The notes: a model not told the origin generated them from the sequence alone. A DNA stretch of 64,000 nucleotides from Lunatibacter sp038209145 (GCA_038209145.1 JBBQXZ010000001.1:1-64000), one strand, 5' to 3'. Shown: positions 1 to 9,390, counted from the stretch's first letter. Made by a program: numbers and translations.

Positions 1-25
1 TACAGTATTTTCATCGTTTCTTGTG

Positions 26-2908
26 TTAATTTAACAACTCGTCAAAAGTGATAGATATGTAATAGATGGCACCCAAGGTGGGTCCTCCGAAATTCATGAT
101 GTATCGATTATTGAAAATATTCGACCCACCCAATTTGACGATGGTTTTTAGACTATTGATTTTATAATTTACCTGGGCATCTACATTGTGGAATTCGGGT
201 ACATCCCCGATCGCAAAGGTGGATTCCCAAAAGAACCCACTTTGATACCTATAAGCAACATTGAATCCTATGTTTTTGGTTATTTTTCGGTTGCCGAACA
301 TGATGTTGGTCTTGTGCTCTGGCGTGTTGAACCCGAGTAATAAGTTTGGATCCAAATCAGTTAATAATTGGTTGAAATTATAATTGCCACTAATGCTGTA
401 ATTATTCGGGAGGTTATAAGTGATTCCGATGGCAGCTCCATGGGCAGTTACATTTTCATCGATGATGTTTGTATAGGTTTGGAAGGTATTTTCCTGACCT
501 GGGGTAGTGATTGGGGTTAGGAGAGATGGCGCATTTATGGCGTTGATAGCTCCTTGGTCCGTAGTAATTCCTGCTCCCGGAAATACAGGGCCGGGGGCTT
601 TCCGGACAGCTGTTTGAGCGATAAAATCAGAATAGTCATTGTAATAATAGGCTAGGTCAATTAACAGCCTGTTATTACCCAACAATCCTTTGTATCCTAC
701 TTCTGTGGACCTTACCTGCTCTGGTCTCAGATCTGGCAAGCGTTCTTGTACTTCGAGCAAAGCAGTCGCCGCAGGACTTATAGGGCTGGCTCCGGCACCG
801 ACTGCGGCGGTATATCGCTGGACCGACCCCAAGGTGAAAGCATTTTCGTAAATTCTATACTTGTCCCTGTAAAAGGGCAATCCTCCTATTAGCCGGGCAG
901 ATACCACATTGAGATCAATATGTTGTGCCTGGGTAGTGGGCATTCGGAAACCTGTTTGGTAGGACAATCTGAAATTGCTATTTCCCTCCGTGTACACCCC
1001 GGATATCCGAGGGCTAAATTGCCCTTCAAAGTTTTCGTTTTTATCGTAACGGATAGATCCGGTGATTTTCAGCTTATCCGCAAGAACCCGCTTTGAGCCT
1101 TGCGCATAGGCCCCCAATTCCTGAATGGTTATCGCATTGCCTTCCACATCGGCAAATATGGTTCCATTGGACCTTAATTCATAGACCCGATAAGAACCAC
1201 CTACTTGCAAATCCATAAAGTCTATTTCGTTTTTGAAGTCATATTGTCCTTCTGCCATGTTCATTCGCGAGCGGTCATTGAACAAGGAACCAGCTGGTAT
1301 TTCTACTCCCCTCACGGTACTTGTTTCTGCAACAAAGGCAGCTGATCCGGGTTCATAGCGGCCTACATCGGCTTGAGATCTGGCAAATTGATGGGCTGCA
1401 GCTTGCTGCTGGATAGAACCCATTGCACCTGGGGCTACCTGCTGTTGCGCCAATGCTCCCATGTAATTCAATGTATATTCACCAAACCACTGGGCGTTGC
1501 CTTTCCAAGAATCATTGATATTCACACCTGTCAAATCAGCAATGTAAGAATCTCCTGAATTTTCCCTCGTGGTATAGGTCCTGAGGAAGAAGTTGTCTCC
1601 CCGCAATTCCAACTTGTGTTGGGTGATGTTGAAATTGTTTAGGGAGTAACGTTGAGCCCCGGTATATACGGAAGTTCCTGATCCATAATTGAGTGTATAA
1701 GACAATTCTGCCCTGTCTGTAATCCTGTAATGCAAGGCACCGTTTAATTTGTAGTTTTTTGCCCCATAATCTACCAAATTACGTTCATCATATCCCGTTC
1801 TGGATACGATCTGGTCGGGAATGCTTCCTATATAGCCCCCAATTCCCAAAGCATTTGCTTGGGTTTGAATAGCACCCACGTTTCGAAGCAAGCCAATATT
1901 GTTGGATACTTCGTCACCGAATACATGGACGAGATTTTCTCCGGGGTTAAATGGCAAGGCTCCCTGTGCATCCCTGTTTAGATCCGTACGGTCTGTACCA
2001 TACCAATCTTCTGCTTCCATAAAGGAGGCATTTATTTTAAAAGCTACCTTATTGTTAAAGGCGTGTGCATATCGGATAGCTCCTTCATACATGGGTTGAG
2101 GTGATTGCGGTTCACCCGGTCTGCCGCCAATGTGGTTTACCCCTTGTTTATAAAAAGCACTTACCCCTTGGTAGTCAAATGGACTTTTACTGTTTACCAG
2201 CAAAATGCCGTTAAAGGCATTCGGACCGTATAGCGCAGAGGAGGCCCCCGGTATTAATTCAAGACTTTCCACATCCAATTCGGAAGGTCCGTTGAGATTT
2301 CCTATGGGGAAATTTAAGGCAGGTGCCTGCGTGTCCATGCCATCAGTCAATTGGACAAAACGTGTATTGCCGGTGGAATTAAACCCCCGGGCATTGAGGA
2401 TCTGAAAGTTGACAGATGACGTTGTCACATCCACTCCCTTCAAATTGGCTATTGCTTTGTAGTAGGTATCACTTGCTGTTTCTCTTACTGCCAAAATATC
2501 CATTTTTTCGATAGATACCGGGGACTGCAGAATGCTTTCTTCAACACGGGAAGCAGATACGACCACTTCCTGACCCAAAAAGAATTGTTCTTCGAACCGG
2601 ATACTTATGTCACTCGGGTTATTTTCAGTCACTACTTTTTCCTGAGAAGCAAAACCGACCATTGAAAATACGAGCGTTAACGGAGGATCCTGATTCACCC
2701 GAAGATTAAATTCCCCATTTAAGTCCGTTATGGTACCCAATACTTTTCCTTTGACCAATATGTTTACTCCGATTAGCGGGTCATTGGTCGACGATTCTAT
2801 TACCCTTCCCGAGATGCTGGTGACTTGTCCTACGGATTGGAAACAGACAAAAAACAAAATGCCCAAGAATAAGAAAGATCTTGGATGATTAATCGATAGA
2901 TTCTGCAT
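26..2908 (-). CDS. TonB-dependent outer-membrane receptor
   Basis: A 960-residue outer-membrane receptor expected to import a ligand across the outer membrane using TonB/ExbBD energy. It has an N-terminal signal peptide (about residues 1-28), then a carboxypeptidase-D regulatory-like beta-sandwich (about 30-115, with the GTITDLNGEF pattern usual in Bacteroidota). A plug domain follows (about 120-245, with ARGFN and ALYGPNAFNGILLV) and then a long beta-barrel rich in aromatic strands. The length fits the family. No SusD-like partner lies next to it, so the SusC/SusD glycan class is unlikely; it resembles the single-gene receptors. The substrate cannot be told from sequence. The gene stands alone, followed by the window edge and preceded by a long AT-rich spacer. 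Confidence 0.93.
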   Translation of the reverse strand: MQNLSINHPRSFLFLGILFFVCFQSVGQVTSISGRVIESSTNDPLIGVNILVKGKVLGTITDLNGEFNLRVNQDPPLTLVFSMVGFASQEKVVTENNPSDISIRFEEQFFLGQEVVVSASRVEESILQSPVSIEKMDILAVRETASDTYYKAIANLKGVDVTTSSVNFQILNARGFNSTGNTRFVQLTDGMDTQAPALNFPIGNLNGPSELDVESLELIPGASSALYGPNAFNGILLVNSKSPFDYQGVSAFYKQGVNHIGGRPGEPQSPQPMYEGAIRYAHAFNNKVAFKINASFMEAEDWYGTDRTDLNRDAQGALPFNPGENLVHVFGDEVSNNIGLLRNVGAIQTQANALGIGGYIGSIPDQIVSRTGYDERNLVDYGAKNYKLNGALHYRITDRAELSYTLNYGSGTSVYTGAQRYSLNNFNITQHKLELRGDNFFLRTYTTRENSGDSYIADLTGVNINDSWKGNAQWFGEYTLNYMGALAQQQVAPGAMGSIQQQAAAHQFARSQADVGRYEPGSAAFVAETSTVRGVEIPAGSLFNDRSRMNMAEGQYDFKNEIDFMDLQVGGSYRVYELRSNGTIFADVEGNAITIQELGAYAQGSKRVLADKLKITGSIRYDKNENFEGQFSPRISGVYTEGNSNFRLSYQTGFRMPTTQAQHIDLNVVSARLIGGLPFYRDKYRIYENAFTLGSVQRYTAAVGAGASPISPAATALLEVQERLPDLRPEQVRSTEVGYKGLLGNNRLLIDLAYYYNDYSDFIAQTAVRKAPGPVFPGAGITTDQGAINAINAPSLLTPITTPGQENTFQTYTNIIDENVTAHGAAIGITYNLPNNYSISGNYNFNQLLTDLDPNLLLGFNTPEHKTNIMFGNRKITKNIGFNVAYRYQSGFFWESTFAIGDVPEFHNVDAQVNYKINSLKTIVKLGGSNIFNNRYIMNFGGPTLGAIYYISITFDELLN

Positions 2909-3840
2909 TTTTTTTAGGTTTAAAGTTTTAACATGTATTTTACGTTTGGTTTACGTTTTTCGTTGTTTTGTACCTATACATTTTATCCCAACATGTATTT
3001 CTTATCTAAAGTGATCTTTTTTCATCAGAAATTCAAACCAATCTTGATAAATATTTATTCTGAAAATTAAGCACTTTATTTTACCACAAATTGTAACCTT
3101 TTATGATTTAATTCGTTTTAGAAAATTTTGAATAGAACTTATAAGAAAGATTTATTTTTTGAAAAAGTCTAAATTTTCATTCCCTTTTGGTCGGAACCTT
3201 GCTTTGAGTTGAATAATGTTAACTGGCAACATGTTTTTTGCTCAAATAAATATTCCCAAACAAATTTTTTTTTACAAATTTCTTGGCTTGAAAACAAACT
3301 CCTTCCTGGTATTTAACCCTAATGAAGGACATGACAAAATCCGCAAAAGGCACTTATTACTGAGATGTCCTTGGAATATTTAAAAAATTTCCAATGTTAT
3401 CCAATATTTAGCCTGCTGACGGGGGGTAAAAAAGAACCTGATATTTTTAAATTTTGGAGCCATACTTGATGATCCACAAAGCAAAACAGAAAGATTCTGG
3501 GTTAAAAACAGACTAATCTAATCCTAAGAAGAGTAACCAAAGATAATTTAATCTTTTATGGGCTGACTTTTTTTGACCCAACAAATCTCGAGGTTAAACC
3601 TAGTGTGCTTTTATAGAATGGGTATGACGCAATTGCTATATTTTTTTAAGGCTATGATGGAAATATTATGTAATTGCCGATCAGGATTTTTTTTAAAAAT
3701 CACCGATCAATCTATGGGAAATAGAGGACTTAAATGGCTGGAAGGTAAAAAGTCAAGATAAGCCCTTAGAAGATGGAAAGGACTATTTCTTGAGCTTCGA
3801 TATTAAAGGCATTTGTTGTCATAGGAAAATTATTATTTAG
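2909..3840. other. long AT-rich intergenic spacer
   Basis: About 930 bases with no convincing gene. It is AT-rich with long T runs (for example near 3266-3275). The only reading frame of note (about 3573-3761, +) has no recognisable domain, signal peptide or plausible start context. The right part upstream of 2908 should hold the promoter and leader of the TonB receptor, but no clear TAnnTTTG element was found there. Confidence 0.6.
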
Positions 3841-3880
3841 TTTAATAAAAAAAGCCAGTCATATTATTGACTGGCTTTAG
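3841..3880 (-). terminator. rho-independent terminator of the HTH gene
   Basis: A perfect 11-bp inverted repeat (3851-3861 with 3868-3878, 6-base loop) is followed on the minus strand by a run of seven T. It lies about 20 bases past the stop of the minus-strand gene at 3901-4317 and fits an intrinsic terminator for it. Confidence 0.85.
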
Positions 3881-3900
3881 AAATAAATGATAAAATTCAT

Positions 3901-4317
3901 TTATTTTGACTCCCTAATCCACTTCATAAGTGTTTGGTAGGTGATGTCATTGTCTTTGCAAAAGTTCACTTTACTTGTACCTTCTGCATCCGCTTTTGCC
4001 CAAGATCCCATTAAAGAAGCTTTCTCTCCCTCAGTATAGGTTTTTCTGGTTCGACCACTTGAATTTTTAGAAGCTTCTAATCCAAAGATATGGTTTAAAA
4101 GTTCCATAAATTTTGTGGCATCTGATTTTGAATCAATACCCAATCCTTTCAGGCCATCAACAGCAGCATCATTGGTGTTTTTGATGGTAACTTGTTTACC
4201 GCTTTTATACACTTCTTCTGCTGACTTATACCTTTTACCGTCTTGATCTACATAGATAAATGGCGAATCATTTGACAGCAATTGATTGTACTCTTTAACA
4301 AATTCCTTTATATCCAT
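3901..4317 (-). CDS. small protein with C-terminal transposase-like helix-turn-helix
   Basis: A 138-residue protein of unknown function. Residues about 90-138 (from RKTYTEGEK to LMKWIRESK) have the layout of the homeodomain-like helix-turn-helix found at the N terminus of IS3/IS66-type transposase subunits: basic start, EK, two short helices, then a 'tLxxW' recognition helix. Here that module sits at the C terminus, after about 85 residues of Lys/Asp-rich sequence that I do not recognise, and there is no catalytic domain. The gene is monocistronic, has its own terminator and is flanked by AT-rich spacers. A DNA-binding role is inferred. It could be a domesticated transposase-derived regulator or a nucleoid-type protein. 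Confidence 0.75.
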   Translation of the reverse strand: MDIKEFVKEYNQLLSNDSPFIYVDQDGKRYKSAEEVYKSGKQVTIKNTNDAAVDGLKGLGIDSKSDATKFMELLNHIFGLEASKNSSGRTRKTYTEGEKASLMGSWAKADAEGTSKVNFCKDNDITYQTLMKWIRESK

Positions 4318-4669
4318 AATATGATTTTTAATAAATAGTTTGAATTAGAACGTAAAAGTATTTAATTCATTAATGTTAACCAATTTTTTTTAAATAAATA
4401 TAACATGCAATTTTTAATAATTGGCTAATTGCATTTAATTTTAATGTAATTGATATTAACTTAAAAAATAAAATACACACATTCATTGCCAATTTTTCAA
4501 TATTATGCGTACATATTATTCTTTGAATATCAGTCCATTAATTGAAATCTACTCCGGGTTTATCCAATGCTTCTCATTTCTTTTCACAAGATAAACGCCT
4601 GTTCGCAATAAATTTATTAATTTAGAGGTAGCAAATTTAAGAATTCAACCAAATTTCACGATAACCAAT
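4318..4669. other. divergent promoter region, no gene seen
   Basis: About 350 AT-rich bases between the divergently transcribed HTH gene (-) and the Gfo/Idh gene (+). It must contain both promoters. No element matched the Bacteroidota consensus well enough to call, and no hairpin or open frame stands out. Confidence 0.5.
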
Positions 4670-5752
4670 ATGACCAAAGAAAAAACCCCCATCAGAATAT
4701 TAGTAGTTGGATGCGGAAACATGGGCGCATCCCATGCTTTAGCATACCACCAAATGGAAGAGTACGAAATTGTAGGATTAGTCTCCGGAGGTAAGACGAA
4801 AGATAAATTGAACGAAAAACTAGGTGGAAACTATCCCTTATACGATGAGTTTTACGCAGCCATGTCTGCCACCAAACCGGATGCGGTGAGTATATCTACC
4901 TACCCGGATACGCATGAACCTTTTGCCATTTATGCCATTGAAAATGGCTGCCACGTTTTTGTGGAGAAGCCTTTGGCAGATACAGTCGAAGGTGCTCAAC
5001 GGGTGGTAGATGCCGCAAAAAAATATGAAAAGAAGCTTGTGGTGGGATATATACTCAGGCATCATCCATCTTGGGAAAAATTTATCGAAGTCAGTCAGCA
5101 ATTAGGCAAACCTCTGGTCATGCGTATGAACCTCAATCAGCAAAGTGAGGGAAGCATGTGGACACTTCACCGCAACCTGATGAAATCGCTCAGTCCTATT
5201 GTAGACTGTGGGGTTCATTATATAGATGTCATGTGCCAGATGACTCGCTCCAAACCAACCCAAGTATATGCCATCGGTGCCAGGCTTACCGATGAAATAC
5301 CAGCTGATAACTACAATTACGGAAATCTCCAGATCCGGTTTGAAGATGGATCTGTAGGTTGGTACGAGGCGGGATGGGGTCCGATGGTGTCAGAAACCGC
5401 CTTTTTTATCAAAGACGTATTTGGACCAAAAGGATCGGTATCCATTGTCGCCAAGGAAGCCGGAGGCTCTGGTAAATCAGACAGCATTGAAGCCCATACG
5501 AAGACTGAATCCCTGTTGTACCACAGGGGAGAGCTAAATGATGAAGAACTTTTTGCTCATGAAGATGAATGGATAGATCTCACTGACGAACCGGATCACA
5601 ATGGGTTATGCAAGCGGGAACAATCTTTTTTTCTCCGGTCCATTCAAGAAAACACGGACCTGTCCGATCACATGGAAGATGCCGTCAACAGTCTTCGGAT
5701 TGCTTTTGCCTGCGATGAATCTGTAAGGACTGGACAGGTGGTACAACTTTAG
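4670..5752 (+). CDS. Gfo/Idh/MocA family NAD(P)-dependent oxidoreductase
   Basis: A 360-residue dehydrogenase of the Gfo/Idh/MocA family, enzymes that usually oxidise or reduce a sugar, inositol or sugar-acid hydroxyl with NAD(P). The Rossmann fold begins at residue 9 with a VVGCGNMG dinucleotide-binding loop. The family EKP motif, carrying the catalytic-site lysine, is at 99-101. A DCGVHYIDV segment in the second half matches the active-site aspartate/histidine region. Length is typical. It is followed about 95 bases later by a 3-hydroxyacyl-CoA dehydrogenase on the same strand, possibly co-transcribed. The substrate is not deducible. Confidence 0.9.
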   Translation: MTKEKTPIRILVVGCGNMGASHALAYHQMEEYEIVGLVSGGKTKDKLNEKLGGNYPLYDEFYAAMSATKPDAVSISTYPDTHEPFAIYAIENGCHVFVEKPLADTVEGAQRVVDAAKKYEKKLVVGYILRHHPSWEKFIEVSQQLGKPLVMRMNLNQQSEGSMWTLHRNLMKSLSPIVDCGVHYIDVMCQMTRSKPTQVYAIGARLTDEIPADNYNYGNLQIRFEDGSVGWYEAGWGPMVSETAFFIKDVFGPKGSVSIVAKEAGGSGKSDSIEAHTKTESLLYHRGELNDEELFAHEDEWIDLTDEPDHNGLCKREQSFFLRSIQENTDLSDHMEDAVNSLRIAFACDESVRTGQVVQL

Positions 5753-5848
5753 TTTTATCCAATCAAAAGGTTACTTAAATAAAATTTAGCCATCACAAAC
5801 AGCTGACTCTCCCCGAAGGCGTGTCGGCTGTTCTCATATTAATTCCAA

Positions 5849-6865
5849 ATGGAGCATTCAATGATACCCGGGGAAATTTCCGTGGGAATAGTAGGTTTAG
5901 GATTAATGGGCAGCAGTATAGCTGCCTGCCTCTTGATAGCGGGGCATTCAGTAGTGGGATTGGAGCCAATGGAAAAAGAGCTGGCATCCGGAGAAAAGCG
6001 TATACAGGAACACCTGGAAGTTGCTTGGGAAAAGCGCCTTATTCCTGAAAAACCTGGTTTTTATCTTAAAAATCTCCGCGTTGGTTCGGACTACTCACAA
6101 CTCAGAGATACCCAACTCATCATTGAAAATGTGAAGGAGGATAAAGCTATTAAAAAAATCGTGTTTTCGAAGATTGATGCGGTAGTGTCAAAGGATACGT
6201 TGATTACTTCCAATACGTCGGCTATTCCCATTTCAGAATTGCAGGAATTTGTCAGCAATCCAAGCAGGTTTTTCGGATTACATTGGATGCAACCTGCCCA
6301 TACCACCCGATTTCTGGAAGTTATCTGTGGGGATAAGAGCGATATAGAACTGGCCAACTATCTTTACGCAATGGGGGAGCTTTGGGAAAAAGAGACCGTT
6401 CTCGTAAAAAAGGATATTAGGGGATTTATAGGCAATAGACTGATGTATGCCATGTATCGGGAGGCTATGTACCTGGTGGAGGAGGAGTATGCCTCCGTGG
6501 AGGATGTAGATCGGGCTTGCCGCAACGTTGCCGGTTATTTTTTGCCTATGGTGGGAGTCTTCCGTTGGATGGACCTTACAGGCATTGGCGCATACAGGAC
6601 AGTTATGAAGGACCTTTTCCCCATCCTAAGTAACGCAAAAGCTCCCGGTGATTTGATCAACAAAATTGTCGATGAAGGTGGCAACGGGGTTTTTAACGGA
6701 AAAGGATTTTATGAATATACCGAGGAGGAACGAAAACTATGGCAAGAGGCATACACAAAATTTACCTATGAAATCCGCGAACTTGCCCTAAAGTATCCTT
6801 ATGATGTAGTCAAAAAACAACTTAAAGGGAACGGGGAAGTCGAAAAAAATGATGGTTCCGAATAA
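5849..6865 (+). CDS. 3-hydroxyacyl-CoA dehydrogenase family protein
   Basis: A 338-residue NAD-dependent dehydrogenase. The N-terminal Rossmann domain starts with VGIVGLGLMGSSIA (about residues 11-24) and carries the family's E-N-V-K and SNTS segments (about 92-95 and 115-118). The C-terminal helical domain contains DIRGFIGNRLMYAMYREA. The HxxxP segment (HWMQPAH) matches the catalytic histidine region of 3-hydroxyacyl-CoA and 3-hydroxybutyryl-CoA dehydrogenases. There is no fused enoyl-CoA hydratase, so it resembles short single-function or L-gulonate 3-dehydrogenase-like members. Its association with a Gfo/Idh enzyme makes a sugar-acid substrate as likely as a fatty-acid one. I chose the first ATG of the conserved frame. 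Confidence 0.88.
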   Translation: MEHSMIPGEISVGIVGLGLMGSSIAACLLIAGHSVVGLEPMEKELASGEKRIQEHLEVAWEKRLIPEKPGFYLKNLRVGSDYSQLRDTQLIIENVKEDKAIKKIVFSKIDAVVSKDTLITSNTSAIPISELQEFVSNPSRFFGLHWMQPAHTTRFLEVICGDKSDIELANYLYAMGELWEKETVLVKKDIRGFIGNRLMYAMYREAMYLVEEEYASVEDVDRACRNVAGYFLPMVGVFRWMDLTGIGAYRTVMKDLFPILSNAKAPGDLINKIVDEGGNGVFNGKGFYEYTEEERKLWQEAYTKFTYEIRELALKYPYDVVKKQLKGNGEVEKNDGSE

Positions 6866-6872
6866 AAAAAGA

Positions 6873-7658
6873 TTACCTCGATGGATTATTAACAACTTTT
6901 GAATGGGACATGCTTTCTCCGAAAACATTCCGAAAACTTGTTCTACGGATACTTATGGGTTGGTTTTCCTGGTGGTTGCATAGTAGTTCCGATTCCAAAT
7001 GTCCGGTTCCGGCACAGGTTCTGCATTCTCCGTATTCCAGTTGTGTTCCTTCACATCTTGGACACGTGAGCCTTCCGGATCCGGCACAGCGTTCGCACTC
7101 ATAATATTCCATAATGTTGAATACATTCTTTTTGGTCACTATTCCTTTGCCTGCGCAACGGCTGCACCCAACGATTCCTTGGGCTTTGCAAAGGGTGCAT
7201 TCTTGTTCGACTAGTTTTTCCCCGGAACAAGTCGTACAGGTAATTAGGCGATAACCCTTCTTATCGCAAAACTGACAGACAGCAATTTCTTTCAATGGTC
7301 CTTCCAATTTACTTTCCAGTGCCTTAGCCTCCTGATAATGCTGGCCTTTAAAACCGTTCAGATCCAGGTATTTGTTCAGAAAATTCAAACTGTTGTCAAA
7401 TTGTTTTAATTGGTATAAGGTTTCAGCAAAAAAATAAGGCATTTCCGATGGAATGGGTGCGTTGCTTTCAATGAGCTGACGGAAAATCTCATTGGCTTTT
7501 TCATATTCTCCCGCTTTCATGGCATCGGTCCCTTGGTTCATTAACCTGGTTGTATTTCCTAGGTTTGGACTTACTTGAGCATGAAGGGTTCCCCCGAATA
7601 CCATCATTAGTATAAAAAAAAACAAATATCTGTAAGTTTTGATAGCGTAATCCTTCAT
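6873..7658 (-). CDS. exported TPR protein with seven CxxC pairs (DnaJ zinc-finger-like)
   Basis: A 261-residue protein. A signal peptide (about 1-27) is followed by a helical TPR-like region (about 35-115) and then a cysteine-rich region with seven CxxC pairs (C128/C131, C141/C144, C154/C157, C165/C168, C188/C191, C199/C202, C212/C215). Several are in the CxxCxGxG form typical of the DnaJ zinc-finger. There is no J domain. In DnaJ such pairs bind zinc and unfolded peptide; here the module is apparently exported, where thiols may be redox-active. A role in periplasmic or outer-membrane protein handling is only inferred. It is convergent with the upstream dehydrogenase gene, separated by 7 bases. 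Confidence 0.85.
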   Translation of the reverse strand: MKDYAIKTYRYLFFFILMMVFGGTLHAQVSPNLGNTTRLMNQGTDAMKAGEYEKANEIFRQLIESNAPIPSEMPYFFAETLYQLKQFDNSLNFLNKYLDLNGFKGQHYQEAKALESKLEGPLKEIAVCQFCDKKGYRLITCTTCSGEKLVEQECTLCKAQGIVGCSRCAGKGIVTKKNVFNIMEYYECERCAGSGRLTCPRCEGTQLEYGECRTCAGTGHLESELLCNHQENQPISIRRTSFRNVFGESMSHSKVVNNPSR

Positions 7659-7818
7659 CTGAGAATTCGGTTGTTGTCTATAAACAGGGAAATTTACGAA
7701 ATTGATTCACGTTTAAACGTAATTTCTGAAGACAAATTACAATTTTATAATACGGCCACAAAGTTGGCTTTCTTTTTTTATTTTTCCTTGTTAAGAAACC
7801 ATAAGATTTCGTTTTTTG

Positions 7819-7826
7819 TACCTTTG
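7819..7826 (+). promoter_or_regulatory. Bacteroidota -7 promoter element (TAnnTTTG)
   Basis: TACCTTTG matches the -7 consensus of the Bacteroidota primary sigma factor exactly. It lies only 4 bases before the ATG at 7831, so transcription would begin at or next to the start codon (leaderless or nearly so). A -33 TTG at the ideal 19-21 base spacing is not evident; the nearest, at 7788-7790, is 28 bases away. Confidence 0.5.
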
Positions 7827-7830
7827 TCCT

Positions 7831-9039
7831 ATGTATACCATAGGCGTTATAGGAGGCGGGGCGGCCGGTTTTTTTGCCGCCATCCAGGCAGCATCAACAG
7901 GAAATAAGGTTGTACTTTTTGAAAAAACATCCAACGTGCTTTCCAAAGTGAAAGTGTCAGGAGGGGGACGCTGCAATGTAACCCACGACTGCATGGTGGT
8001 TTCGAAATTGATAAAATTTTATCCCAGGGGAGAAAAGTTTTTGAAAAAAGTTTTTGTCCATTTTTCTGTTGAAGATACGGTTAAATGGTTTACAAGCAGG
8101 GGAGTGCCGATTAAAGTAGAAGCGGACGGAAGGATGTTTCCAGTTTCAAATTCTTCACAGACCATTATCGATGTACTCATCCGGGAAGCAGAAAAGGCCG
8201 GGGTTATCCTTCAGTTCAAAGCTGCCATCCTCCAAGTCATACCGCTTTCACAGGGATTTAACCTACTTCTAAAAGAACGGGAAGTGCGGGTAGATAAACT
8301 TATCATAACTTCTGGTGGCCATCCCAAAAAGGAGGGCTATGAATGGATTGAATCCTTGGGACATCATATTGTTTCACCCGTCCCCTCGCTGTTCACTTTC
8401 AATACGCCAAATGAACCATTAACCGACCTTCAAGGCATAGCAATGCCTGATGCACATGTTAGATTGGAAGGAACTAAACTTTCTTACGAAGGGCCATTGC
8501 TGATCACGCACTGGGGATTAAGCGGCCCTGCCGTGTTGAAATTATCAGCATATGGGGCAAATTGGCTCCATAATGCTGACTATAAGGCCAAAGCGCACAT
8601 CCGGTGGAATAGGGAATTTCAGGAGGAAGAACTCCGCTCGGCATTGTTATCCTATAAATCCCTGCATCCAAAAAGAAAAATTTATTCACACCCACTTTTC
8701 GAAATTCCAAATCGGCTCTGGATACACTTGGTGCACTTGGCGGAAATACCATCGGAATTTTGCTGGATGAATATTTCTAAAAAGCAAAACAATAAATTAT
8801 TAGAAAATCTTTTTAGATTTACAATTAATATTCACGGAAAAACCACCTACAAGGAAGAATTTGTAACTGCTGGAGGAGTAGACCTTGAAGAGATTGATCC
8901 CCTTACCATGGAAAGCAAATTAATTCCCGGTCTTTACTTCGCCGGTGAAGTCTTAAATGTAGATGGCATCACAGGAGGGTTCAATTTTCAAGCCGCTTGG
9001 AGTACGGGTTTTTTGGCAGGTAAAAATGCAACTCATTAA
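7831..9039 (+). CDS. BaiN/HI0933-like flavoprotein (NAD(P)/FAD-dependent oxidoreductase)
   Basis: A FAD-binding protein of the BaiN/RdsA (HI0933-like) family, about 402 residues from the ATG at 7831. The N-terminal GGGAAGFFAA dinucleotide-binding motif is followed by SKVKVSGGGRCNVTH, a signature of this family. The C terminus has the second flavin-contact block FAGEVLNVDGITGGFN. A TTG start five codons upstream is possible, but the ATG directly before the Rossmann strand is better supported. Members include a bile-acid reductase, but most are of unknown substrate. The Hpt-like gene follows after 3 bases, indicating one transcript. Confidence 0.9.
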   Translation: MYTIGVIGGGAAGFFAAIQAASTGNKVVLFEKTSNVLSKVKVSGGGRCNVTHDCMVVSKLIKFYPRGEKFLKKVFVHFSVEDTVKWFTSRGVPIKVEADGRMFPVSNSSQTIIDVLIREAEKAGVILQFKAAILQVIPLSQGFNLLLKEREVRVDKLIITSGGHPKKEGYEWIESLGHHIVSPVPSLFTFNTPNEPLTDLQGIAMPDAHVRLEGTKLSYEGPLLITHWGLSGPAVLKLSAYGANWLHNADYKAKAHIRWNREFQEEELRSALLSYKSLHPKRKIYSHPLFEIPNRLWIHLVHLAEIPSEFCWMNISKKQNNKLLENLFRFTINIHGKTTYKEEFVTAGGVDLEEIDPLTMESKLIPGLYFAGEVLNVDGITGGFNFQAAWSTGFLAGKNATH

Positions 9040-9042
9040 TAT

Positions 9043-9390
9043 ATGGACGCAATCAATGAGAACATCGACTATGTTAAAATTGAAGAAATGGTCGAAGGTG
9101 ACGAGGAATTTCGCACCCAACTTTTAGAAGCTATTATGGTGGCTGTAAAAGAGCTTCAAGAAAGCTATATCAAAGGTATAGACACGAAGATAGAGGAAAT
9201 AATCAAGCAGGCACGTCATAAAATAAAACCAACACTGACACTCTTCGGCTTGAGGGCATTGGCTTCTACCTTGGGAGATGGTAAACAACTGATCTCCAAA
9301 GGAGGATTTGAACAGGATTTCAGAGACCATAAGAATAAATTTCTTTCGGTTTCAAATGCCATCTTAGAGGATATAGGCAAAAGGATATAA
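9043..9390 (+). CDS. small Hpt (histidine phosphotransfer)-like protein
   Basis: A 115-residue all-helical acidic protein. The segment ARHKIKPTLTLFGL (about 57-70) matches the Hpt signature AHxLKGsxxxLG, with H59 followed by K60 as the candidate phospho-accepting pair. Length fits a stand-alone Hpt domain of the four-helix type. It is translationally close to the flavoprotein gene (3-base gap) but no histidine kinase or receiver gene is nearby, so partners are encoded elsewhere. Assignment rests on the single motif and on size. Confidence 0.7.
   Translation: MDAINENIDYVKIEEMVEGDEEFRTQLLEAIMVAVKELQESYIKGIDTKIEEIIKQARHKIKPTLTLFGLRALASTLGDGKQLISKGGFEQDFRDHKNKFLSVSNAILEDIGKRI

Noticed and set aside
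3573..3761. Small plus-strand gene in the spacer after the TonB receptor
   Set aside because: No recognisable domain, odd composition and no plausible start context.
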